A stretch of 64,000 nucleotides of DNA from an uncultured Oscillibacter sp. (GTDB lineage: Bacteria > Bacillota > Clostridia > Oscillospirales > Oscillospiraceae): NCBI GenBank assembly GCA_910587705.1, contig CAJUMX010000001.1:310001-374000 (forward strand), written 5' to 3'. The position numbers were made by a program, and so were the translations under genes. Shown here piece by piece: positions 28,170-34,927 of the stretch (position 1 is the first letter of the stretch; the number at the start of each line of letters is the position of its first letter). Under the pieces are notes generated by a model, which searched no databases, was not told where the DNA came from, and saw only the letters and a list, made by a program, of their open reading frames with translations.

Positions 28170-29387
28170 ATGTATAACTACCGTCAAGTCACCGACGATC
28201 TCTACTGGGTAGGCGCGGACGAGCACCGTCTGGCCCTCTTTGAGAATATCCATCCCCTGTACCACGGCGTCAGCTACAACGCCTACGTGCTTCTGGACGA
28301 GAAAACCGTCCTCTTCGACACCGCCGACTGGGCGGTGGGCCGCCAGTTCATCACCAACGTCAAGGCCGTTCTGGCAGGCCGTCCCCTGGACTACCTGGTC
28401 ATCAACCACGTGGAGCCGGATCACGCCGCCTCCATTGAGGAGATCCTCCTCCGCTGGCCCAAGGTGAAGATCATCACCACCCCCAAGGCGGTGACGCTCC
28501 TCAACCAGTTCGGCTTCGCCCTGGACCCCAACCAGATCGACGAGGTGAAAGAGGGGGACAGCCGCTGCTTCGGCAAGCACACCATCGCCTTTGTCTACGC
28601 CCCCATGGTCCACTGGCCGGAGGCGATGGTCTCCTTCGACACCACCAACGGCGTCCTCTTCTCCGCCGACGCCTTCGGTTCCTTCCGCTCCTTGGACGGG
28701 AAGCTGTTCGCCGACGAGGTGGACTTCGACCGGGAGTGGATTGACGACGCCCGGCGCTACTACACCAACATCGTGGGCAAGTACGGTCCCCAGGTGGTGG
28801 CCCTTTTGAACAAGGCGGCCAGCATCGTGGGCCTGGACAACATCAAGATGCTCTGCCCCCTTCACGGCCCCATCTGGCGGAAGGACCTGGGCTATATCAT
28901 CGACAAGTACACCCACTGGGCCACCTACGAGCCGGAGGAAAAGGGCGTCATGATTGTCTACGCCTCCATGTACGGCAACACCGAGGCTGCCGCCGAGGTC
29001 CTGGCCGCCAAGCTGACGGCCCGGGGCGTGACGAACACCCGGCTCTACGACGTCTCCAGCACCCATGTGAGCTACCTGATTTCGGATCTTTTCAAGTACA
29101 GCCATCTGGTGCTGGCTTCCGTCACCTATAATCTCGGCATCTTCCCGCCGATGCACAATTTCCTGATGGACATGAAGGCGCTGAACCTCCAGAAGCGCAC
29201 GGTGGCCATCATGGGCAGCGGCTCCTGGGCTCCCCGGTCCGGGGCGCTGATGCGGGAGGAAATCGAGCAGCTCAAGCATATGGAGATTCTGGACGACGAG
29301 ATGACCGTCATGTCCTCTCTCCAGCCCCAGAACGAGTCGGAGATCGACGCGCTGGCCGACGCCATCGCCGCCTCCGTACTCAAATAA
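28170..29387 (+). CDS. fprA: Flavodiiron protein (rubredoxin:oxygen/NO oxidoreductase)
   Basis: 405 residues. Metallo-beta-lactamase-like diiron domain with His80, Glu82, Asp84, His85, His148, Asp167 and His232 all present, followed by a flavodoxin FMN domain from about residue 258 (IVYASMYGNTEAA). Class A flavodiiron proteins reduce oxygen to water or nitric oxide to nitrous oxide with electrons from rubredoxin; here a rubredoxin domain is supplied by the preceding fusion protein. AAGGAGGCAG precedes the ATG. Last gene of the Rrf2 operon; a cluster of hairpins follows. Confidence 0.95.
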   Translation: MYNYRQVTDDLYWVGADEHRLALFENIHPLYHGVSYNAYVLLDEKTVLFDTADWAVGRQFITNVKAVLAGRPLDYLVINHVEPDHAASIEEILLRWPKVKIITTPKAVTLLNQFGFALDPNQIDEVKEGDSRCFGKHTIAFVYAPMVHWPEAMVSFDTTNGVLFSADAFGSFRSLDGKLFADEVDFDREWIDDARRYYTNIVGKYGPQVVALLNKAASIVGLDNIKMLCPLHGPIWRKDLGYIIDKYTHWATYEPEEKGVMIVYASMYGNTEAAAEVLAAKLTARGVTNTRLYDVSSTHVSYLISDLFKYSHLVLASVTYNLGIFPPMHNFLMDMKALNLQKRTVAIMGSGSWAPRSGALMREEIEQLKHMEILDDEMTVMSSLQPQNESEIDALADAIAASVLK

Positions 29388-29461
29388 TTTGCTTCTCCGT
29401 CCATTCCCAAAGCGAAATATCCGCGAGGATCTTCCAACACGCAGCGGGGGACAGTGAAGAC

Positions 29462-29544
29462 AAGGGCCAGCCTCTCCACCAGGCTGGCCCTTGGTTTGTC
29501 TTGAGACAAACCAAGGGCCAACGATTTGGAGCAAGCTCCAAATC
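29462..29544. repeat. Cluster of nested and competing hairpins after fprA
   Basis: Three perfect hairpins in 83 nt: 29462-29473 with 29481-29492 (12 bp), 29485-29501 with 29504-29520 (17 bp, 2-nt loop), and 29523-29532 with 29535-29544 (10 bp). The first two share 29485-29492 and cannot both form fully. They lie between the convergent fprA and DUF4173 genes. Confidence 0.8.
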
Positions 29545-29570
29545 GGCCGCTGCGGCGGGTTTATTCAAAA

Positions 29571-29599
29571 CGAGAGGGACCCCTGATGGGTCCCTCTCG
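29571..29599 (-). terminator. Terminator of the DUF4173 operon
   Basis: A 12-bp perfect stem with a 5-nt loop, followed on the minus strand by TTTTG. It lies 20 nt after the stop at 29619. Confidence 0.7.
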
Positions 29600-29618
29600 T
29601 AGCTCTCCTCCTTTCCGA

Positions 29619-31169
29619 TCAGACAGGGCCGCCGTCATGGCTGATATCCCCCGCCGCCAGGCACGCCGACAGGGACCAGGTTCGCCAATCGCTACACTGG
29701 GCCCTTGCGGAAACCCGGCGGCTGTCTAGCTCCTCCGACAAGGCGGTCTTGTGATAATCCCAATTCCCGTCATAGTCGGAGACAGGACGGCTTCCGTCCA
29801 GCCGCTCCAGCTGGGACAGCGTGTCAAAGGAAAGCCTTGCCAAATAATTTACGCTTACCGTGGGGCTCTCCCCACTCAAATAGCGGTCCACTTGGTTTTT
29901 CGCCACCAGATAATCCACCGGCACGCAATTGATAACCAGCCACCCGGCCAAGGCTGCCGGGAAAACCCATTTACAAAACCGGAACTCCGGCCTAAGCGCT
30001 TTCCACAGCCCCGCCAGGAGAAAGAGCGCCATCATCATCATGCCCCAATAGGTCATGCATCGCTTAAAGCTCAGGCCGTAGGCGGAGACGTACAGCGTCA
30101 TTTTCCAGGCGGCGGAGGCCAGCAGAACCAGGCTCTCTCCGGCAAGGGCCGCGCACAGCCACCGCAGGGCCCTCCAGGCCCGCCCCTCCCGCCGGGAGAG
30201 GCACAAGGACGCCAGGGTCAGGCTCAGATTTAGCGCCGTCACCCCCACCATCTGGAAAAAGCCGCTCCGGGCCCAGTCGGCGTAGCTGATCCCCAGGCTC
30301 TCTACGTATTCCGGTCCGCCGAACAGCCCCGCTGACTGCACCGCCAGAAAGGCAAGATACAGTCCGTCCACCGCTGCCAGCGCCAGTACAAAGCCCAGGG
30401 CGTCCACCTGGAGAACCTTCTTCTCCTCCGGCGGGCACAGCCGCTTGGGATGGGACAGGGCGTACAGCAGGCTGAACACAAAGGGTGTAAACACCAGGGC
30501 CCAGAACAGCCGCTGCACCCCGTCGCTGAAATGAATCATGCTGATGAACCGCTGGAGCTGTTTTGTCGACGCGGCAAAGAGGGCGTCCGCCGAAATCAGC
30601 ACCGGCAGCAAAAAAGACACCAGCGCCACGGCCCCACAAAGTCCCAGCACCACCGCCATAGTTCGCCGGGGCCTCCCCTCGCTCTGCTTGTCGGGAACCG
30701 CCGCCGCAAAGCAGGCCCACAGGTTTCCAAACAGCCCTTGGAACAAAAGCTGGAACCGTTCCCCCAGCATCCAGGGGTCCCACCAGGGGCGGCTCCCCAG
30801 GCCCGCCGTGACATGGACGGGAAGCAAGACCACCAGGGCCAGCAGATTCCAAATGCGGAAATACCAATTCGACCCCAGGGCCATGGAGGCCGCCAGCAGC
30901 AGGTTTGCCGCCAGCAGAACCCGGCTGGACCGCTTCTCAAAGATCCCCGGGCCCATCCAGGACAGAAACAGCGCATACCAGGCAAACACCGTGGCCGTCA
31001 GCCCGGCGGAGGGGCCGTGCCACAGAAATCCGTCCACCAGCAGAATACAAAATCCAACGGTCAGGACCAGGAAGAGCCGGTAACGGCTCATGGATTCCCC
31101 GGATAGCTTCCATTTTTGGGTGCACTTCGTAGACCCTTCGGTTGGAAGGGCATCTTTTCGTTCATCCAT
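29619..31169 (-). CDS. DUF4173/DUF4153-type multipass membrane protein
   Basis: 516 residues with about 12 hydrophobic helices and a hydrophilic C-terminal 100 residues. It resembles the DUF4153/DUF4173 membrane proteins of Firmicutes, whose function is unknown. The ATG at 31169 (MDERKDALP) is preferred to one at 31184 because GGGAG is correctly spaced only for the former. Last gene of a four-gene leftward operon with an XRE regulator, a DUF2975 protein and a 59-residue membrane protein. Confidence 0.8.
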   Translation of the reverse strand: MDERKDALPTEGSTKCTQKWKLSGESMSRYRLFLVLTVGFCILLVDGFLWHGPSAGLTATVFAWYALFLSWMGPGIFEKRSSRVLLAANLLLAASMALGSNWYFRIWNLLALVVLLPVHVTAGLGSRPWWDPWMLGERFQLLFQGLFGNLWACFAAAVPDKQSEGRPRRTMAVVLGLCGAVALVSFLLPVLISADALFAASTKQLQRFISMIHFSDGVQRLFWALVFTPFVFSLLYALSHPKRLCPPEEKKVLQVDALGFVLALAAVDGLYLAFLAVQSAGLFGGPEYVESLGISYADWARSGFFQMVGVTALNLSLTLASLCLSRREGRAWRALRWLCAALAGESLVLLASAAWKMTLYVSAYGLSFKRCMTYWGMMMMALFLLAGLWKALRPEFRFCKWVFPAALAGWLVINCVPVDYLVAKNQVDRYLSGESPTVSVNYLARLSFDTLSQLERLDGSRPVSDYDGNWDYHKTALSEELDSRRVSARAQCSDWRTWSLSACLAAGDISHDGGPV

Positions 31170-31216
31170 ATGAAATTCTCCCATTCCTCTGTCCGTCTCA
31201 TGCGGACAGTTTTTCT

Positions 31217-31438
31217 TTATTCGGCCTTTCCGGCCCCGTCGGGGACATACTCCAGAATGTCCCCCGGCTGGCAGTCCAGGGCAGCGCAGACTGCCTCCAG
31301 AGTGGAAAAGCGGACGGCCTTGGCCTTGTTGTTTTTCAACACCGATAGGTTTGCCAGGGTGATGTCCACCTTCTCCGACAGCTGGGAAAGGCTCATCTTC
31401 CGCCGTGCCATCATCACATCCAAATTCACAACGATCAT
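31217..31438 (-). CDS. Small XRE-family (YozG-like) DNA-binding protein
   Basis: 73 residues, essentially one helix-turn-helix: MSLSQLSEKVDITLANLSVL with the recognition helix, then the conserved FSTLEAVCAALDCQPGDIL. The ATG at 31438 is preferred to GTG 31447 because of GAGGTGG upstream. Such proteins regularly follow DUF2975 membrane proteins, as here (10 nt apart), and probably repress their own operon. Confidence 0.9.
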   Translation of the reverse strand: MIVVNLDVMMARRKMSLSQLSEKVDITLANLSVLKNNKAKAVRFSTLEAVCAALDCQPGDILEYVPDGAGKAE

Positions 31439-31448
31439 GGCGGCCACC

Positions 31449-32045
31449 TCAAATGGTCAGGTCATTCTCCGCCTTCAGCTCCGCCGCCTGGCGGAAGAGA
31501 GCGGACATGACCAGACACAGCAAGCCCCCCATGGCGAACATGGGGACAAACAGAGCGTTGTAAGTGGCCAGGGGCCGGGGAGACTGATAGTAGCACACGC
31601 TGAACGCCACCCGGGCCAGGGCCGCCCCGGCAATGAGGAAGCAAAAAACGGCGGCCCGCCGCAGGCTGACGGCGTTTTCCGGCGCAAAGGGCTCCCCTCG
31701 GAGGATGGTGCTCAGCACCCGGCGGGCCTGCCAAAGGATAATGGCAGTGCAGCAGCCAGAGAACAGGAGGAAGCAGCTCAACACAATTTGGTAGGAGTTG
31801 AAGCCCCTCCACCAGCCAATGGACCAACACTTTGCGCTCCCCAAAATGTAGGCCAGGATCATGTGGCTTTCTCCATCCAAAATCAACCCGTTGTCTGAGT
31901 AGATTCGTATTCCATTTGGCAGGCCAATCCTTCCCACGGCCACAATCATTGGAACGAGGTACAGCGCAATTACGTTGCACACCAAAGCAATCAGTATCAG
32001 GATATAAAGCACCCTGGCGATTTTCTGAACCGGAATTTTTCCCAT
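31449..32045 (-). CDS. DUF2975 membrane protein
   Basis: 198 residues with four hydrophobic segments (about 10-35, 80-105, 125-145, 160-185), the DUF2975 pattern. The ATG at 32045 (MGKIPVQKIARV) is chosen because GGGGAAGG lies 5 nt upstream; the open frame continues upstream but overlaps the small gene at 32060. Pairs with the XRE gene downstream. Function unknown. Confidence 0.85.
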   Translation of the reverse strand: MGKIPVQKIARVLYILILIALVCNVIALYLVPMIVAVGRIGLPNGIRIYSDNGLILDGESHMILAYILGSAKCWSIGWWRGFNSYQIVLSCFLLFSGCCTAIILWQARRVLSTILRGEPFAPENAVSLRRAAVFCFLIAGAALARVAFSVCYYQSPRPLATYNALFVPMFAMGGLLCLVMSALFRQAAELKAENDLTI

Positions 32046-32059
32046 AAACCTTCCCCCTC

Positions 32060-32239
32060 TCACAGCGGCCTTGTGATGAACTCCATCAGCACGGTCATAC
32101 CTACCCCCAACAGGGCAAAGGCCCCGGCGGCGGAAAAGAGTTTCAGCTTGTTCCTCTGCCGGAAGCCGCTCACCGCCATCGCGCCGCCCCAGAGGGCCAG
32201 CATCAGGGCGGCGGGAATCAAAATCTTGGTCAAACTCAT
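32060..32239 (-). CDS. Small membrane protein, 59 residues
   Basis: Too short for usual gene calling. AAGGAGG lies 9 nt before ATG at 32239. The product has two hydrophobic segments (ILIPAALMLALWGGAMAV and FSAAGAFALLGVGMTVLME) separated by a basic RQRNKLK turn, that is, a two-helix hairpin. It ends 14 nt before the DUF2975 gene and has its own promoter at 32264-32292, so it is the first gene of the operon. Not recognised. Confidence 0.75.
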   Translation of the reverse strand: MSLTKILIPAALMLALWGGAMAVSGFRQRNKLKLFSAAGAFALLGVGMTVLMEFITRPL

Positions 32240-32263
32240 GGCAGCACGCCTCCTTTTTCTGGT

Positions 32264-32292
32264 ATCCTACCACTGGTTTGGTTGATTGTCAA
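32264..32292 (-). promoter_or_regulatory. Sigma-A promoter of the small-membrane-protein/XRE operon
   Basis: On the minus strand TTGACA, 17 nt, TAGGAT, ending 24 nt before the ATG at 32239. Confidence 0.75.
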
Positions 32293-32411
32293 TAAGAATT
32301 TATCGTTTTTCAATAAAAATAAATTGATAGACAGTAAAACGGTAGGGGAAGAAACCCTTAGTGGGGCCTGCTCTCCAGGTCAGGCCATTCCTCCGGAACC
32401 TCCACCCCCTC

Positions 32412-32517
32412 TGGAAAACAGGAAAGCGGGCCGTCCCTTCGGACGGCCCGCTTTCCTGTATGGTATAGAGAAAGGAGAGGGAAAATGGTGGGGTCAGCAA
32501 GCGTTTTTCGCTTGTTG
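32412..32517 (-). ncRNA. Candidate small RNA with C/U-rich, anti-Shine-Dalgarno-like centre
   Basis: A free-standing unit of about 105 nt on the minus strand: promoter at 32523-32551, a 5' hairpin (AAGCG, AAAAA, CGCTT near 32498-32512), an unpaired pyrimidine stretch (CCCTCTCCTTTCTC, about 32470-32484) that could pair with ribosome binding sites, and a 19-bp terminator stem followed by TTTT. No reading frame on this strand begins after the promoter. The region 32293-32640 holds no gene. Confidence 0.5.
32418..32459 (-). terminator. Terminator hairpin of the candidate small RNA
   Basis: A 19-bp perfect stem with 4-nt loop (GAAG on the minus strand), followed by TTTT on the minus strand. Confidence 0.7.
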
Positions 32518-32522
32518 GGTTT

Positions 32523-32551
32523 ATCTTAACGGCAGGTCCTCCAATTGTCAA
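32523..32551 (-). promoter_or_regulatory. Sigma-A promoter of the candidate small RNA
   Basis: On the minus strand TTGACA, 17 nt, TAAGAT. No protein gene follows before the terminator at 32418-32459. Confidence 0.7.
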
Positions 32552-32644
32552 CGTCTTTCCGGGAACCTTCACACTTTGTTTACATTCGACAAATTACGCT
32601 CCCTTATATTTACAAATCGTTCAAAAATTATCCAGGTTTCACAC

Positions 32645-32673
32645 TTGACAGCCTTGTTAGGATATGCTAATAT
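32645..32673 (+). promoter_or_regulatory. Sigma-A promoter of the marR-exporter operon
   Basis: TTGACA, 17 nt, TAATAT. The -10 box is inside the 30-bp palindrome, so binding there would exclude RNA polymerase. Confidence 0.85.
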
Positions 32674-32694
32674 TTAGCATGCTAAATATTAGCA
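32665..32694 (+). promoter_or_regulatory. 30-bp perfect palindrome, probable MarR operator
   Basis: Two 15-nt arms (32665-32679 and 32680-32694) are exact reverse complements and contain the core TTAGCATGCTAA (32675-32686). A second related site TTAGCACACTAA follows at 32689-32700. Position over the -10 box indicates autorepression by the adjacent MarR protein. Confidence 0.75.
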
Positions 32695-32738
32695 CACTAA
32701 ACGTCTTGTCCTCTCGGGGCAGGGAAGGAGCCGCTGTC

Positions 32739-33179
32739 ATGAGCAAATACTTTCAAGGCCTGGGGCCCACCCTGGGCTGGACGGCCAAGCTGTCCAAGGC
32801 CCGCATGGACGCCCGGGTCTCCCAATATGACGTGACGCCGGCCCAGACCCATGTCCTTCTCTACCTCCAGCAGCACGGCGGCCAGGTCCTCCAAAACGAG
32901 CTGGCAGACTATCTCCAGGTGAAGCCCTCCACCGCTAACGGCGTGCTGGACCGGATGGTGGAAAAGGGACTGGTCTGCCGCAGCGTCAGCGGCAGCGACG
33001 CCCGCCGCCGCCTCATCCACCTGACGGAGAAGGGGGCGGAACAACAGGCCTTGCTCCAGCGGAGCTTTCTGGATGTGGAGGAGGCCATGACCCGGGGCTT
33101 TTCCCCGGAGGAGCGGGAGGTCCTGCTGGCCTTTCTGAACCGTGTGATTCAAAATCTCAAGGAGGATTCCGAAACATGA
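32739..33179 (+). CDS. MarR-family transcriptional regulator
   Basis: 146 residues with a central winged helix (about 35-105: TPAQTHVLLYLQQHG, the recognition helix VKPSTANGVLDRMVEKGLV and wing DARRRLIHLTEKG). The ATG at 32739 follows GGAAGGAG. Its stop overlaps the start of the exporter (ATGA), so it almost certainly controls the two exporter genes and itself, releasing DNA on binding a small ligand. Confidence 0.92.
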   Translation: MSKYFQGLGPTLGWTAKLSKARMDARVSQYDVTPAQTHVLLYLQQHGGQVLQNELADYLQVKPSTANGVLDRMVEKGLVCRSVSGSDARRRLIHLTEKGAEQQALLQRSFLDVEEAMTRGFSPEEREVLLAFLNRVIQNLKEDSET

Positions 33180-34927
33180 GAAACAAGCTCTGGCCCCATG
33201 CCCGGCCCTACGCCCTGTGGATTCTCGCGGGCGTGGCTTGCAGTGCCATGGAGGCCGTGTTCGAACTGCTGATCCCCCTGGTGATGAGCGACATTGTGGA
33301 TGTGGGAATCGCCAATGGCGACCAGTCCTACATTCTGCGAAAGGGTGCGCTGATGATTGTTCTGGCGGTGGCCTCCCTGTGCTTCGGCCTGGGGGCGGCG
33401 GTGACGTCCTCCGTGGCCGGCATGGGCTTCGGGGCCAACCTCCGCCGGGCGGAGTACGACCACATTCAAACCTTCGCCTTTTCCAACATCGAGCGGTTTT
33501 CCACCGCCTCCCTGGTGACCCGGCTCACCAACGACGTGCACAACCTGCAGATGTCCCTGATGATGTCCATGCGTCTGATGGTCCGGGCCCCGGTGATGCT
33601 GGTCTCCGCCCTCTTCTTTTCCATCCGCATCAGCTATCGGCTCAGCAACATCTTCCTGGTAGCCCTGCCTCTTCTGTTGGCGGTGGTGTCCTTTCTTCTG
33701 GTGACCACCGGGCCCCTGTTCCGCTCTCTCCAGGAGAAAACCGACGCGCTGAATCTGGTGGTGCAAGAAAATCTGGCGGGTATCCGGGTGGTGAAGTCCT
33801 TCGTCCGGGGGGACCACGAGCGGGAGAAGTTCGCGGAGCGGAACAACGACCTGAAAGACACCTCCCTCCGGGCCTTCGGCAAGGTGGTCATCAATATGCC
33901 CATCATGATGCTGATTGTCTACGGAACCATCATCGCCGTCATGTGGTTCGGCGGGCAGATGGTCTACGCCGGAACGCTGGAGGCCGGAAAGCTCATCACC
34001 TACTTCACCTATATCACCCAGATCATGATGTCCCTCATGATGGTTTCCATGATCTTTATGATGCTGACCCGCACCGTGGCCTGCGCCAAGCGGGTGGCGG
34101 AGGTCCTCAGCGAGACCCCCGCCATTACCGACGGCGGAGCCGAGACCGGGGCGGACGGCCTTCCTGCCGAACCGGCGGACGGCTCCATCGATTTCGACCA
34201 CGTGTCTTTCAAGTACAACACCGAAAGCAGCGAGTGGATTTTGGAGGACGTGAGCCTCCACATTCCCTCCGGCAGCACCGTGGGCATTCTGGGGGGCACC
34301 GGCAGCGGCAAGACCTCCCTGGTCTCCCTGATTCCCCGGCTTTACGAGGCGGATCGGGGCACAGTGCTGGTGGGCGGAAGGCCCGTGAATACCTACACCA
34401 TGGAGCGCCTCCGGGAGTCCGTTAGCATGGTGCTGCAAAAGAACACCCTTTTCACCGGTACCATCCGGGAAAACCTCCTCTGGGGCAATCCCCAGGCCAC
34501 GGAGGAGGAGCTCTGGGCCGCCTGCCGGGCCGCCTGCGCCGACGAGTTCCTGGAACGGATGCCCGAGGGGCTGGACACAGACCTGGGCCAGGGGGGCGTC
34601 AACGTCTCCGGCGGGCAGAAGCAGCGGCTTTGCATCGCCCGGGCCATTTTGAAGCAGCCCAAGGTGCTGATTCTGGACGACTCCACCAGCGCCGTGGACA
34701 CAGCTACAGACGCAAAAATCCGGGCCGCCTTTGCCACGGAATTGAAGGACGCCACCAAGCTCATCATCGCCCAGCGGGTGACCTCCGTCCAGGAGGCGGA
34801 TTTGATCCTGGTGATGGACGGCGGGAAAATCGTGGCGCGGGGAACCCACGCAGAGCTGATGAAAACCTGCTCCATTTATCAGGAGGTCTATCAGTCCCAG
34901 CAGGAAGGAGGAAGCATGGATGGCTAA
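33176..34927 (+). CDS. ABC exporter half-transporter, degenerate NBD subunit
   Basis: 583 residues: six-helix exporter domain (about 1-315) and NBD (about 335-575). Walker A LGGTGSGKTS and signature VSGGQKQR are normal, but the residue after Walker B is Asp rather than Glu (LILDDSTSAVD) and the switch His is Gln (IIAQRVTSV). Partner of the next gene in a heterodimeric exporter with one active ATP site. Translationally coupled to marR upstream (ATGA) and overlapping the next gene by 8 nt. Likely drug or toxic-compound export, as for most marR-linked exporters. Confidence 0.92.
   Translation: MRNKLWPHARPYALWILAGVACSAMEAVFELLIPLVMSDIVDVGIANGDQSYILRKGALMIVLAVASLCFGLGAAVTSSVAGMGFGANLRRAEYDHIQTFAFSNIERFSTASLVTRLTNDVHNLQMSLMMSMRLMVRAPVMLVSALFFSIRISYRLSNIFLVALPLLLAVVSFLLVTTGPLFRSLQEKTDALNLVVQENLAGIRVVKSFVRGDHEREKFAERNNDLKDTSLRAFGKVVINMPIMMLIVYGTIIAVMWFGGQMVYAGTLEAGKLITYFTYITQIMMSLMMVSMIFMMLTRTVACAKRVAEVLSETPAITDGGAETGADGLPAEPADGSIDFDHVSFKYNTESSEWILEDVSLHIPSGSTVGILGGTGSGKTSLVSLIPRLYEADRGTVLVGGRPVNTYTMERLRESVSMVLQKNTLFTGTIRENLLWGNPQATEEELWAACRAACADEFLERMPEGLDTDLGQGGVNVSGGQKQRLCIARAILKQPKVLILDDSTSAVDTATDAKIRAAFATELKDATKLIIAQRVTSVQEADLILVMDGGKIVARGTHAELMKTCSIYQEVYQSQQEGGSMDG

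Noticed and set aside
32478..32530. Plus-strand 14-codon frame after AAAGGAGAGG (32474-32483)
   Set aside because: A good ribosome binding site but no plus-strand promoter or terminator around it; the purine stretch is better explained as the complement of the small RNA centre.
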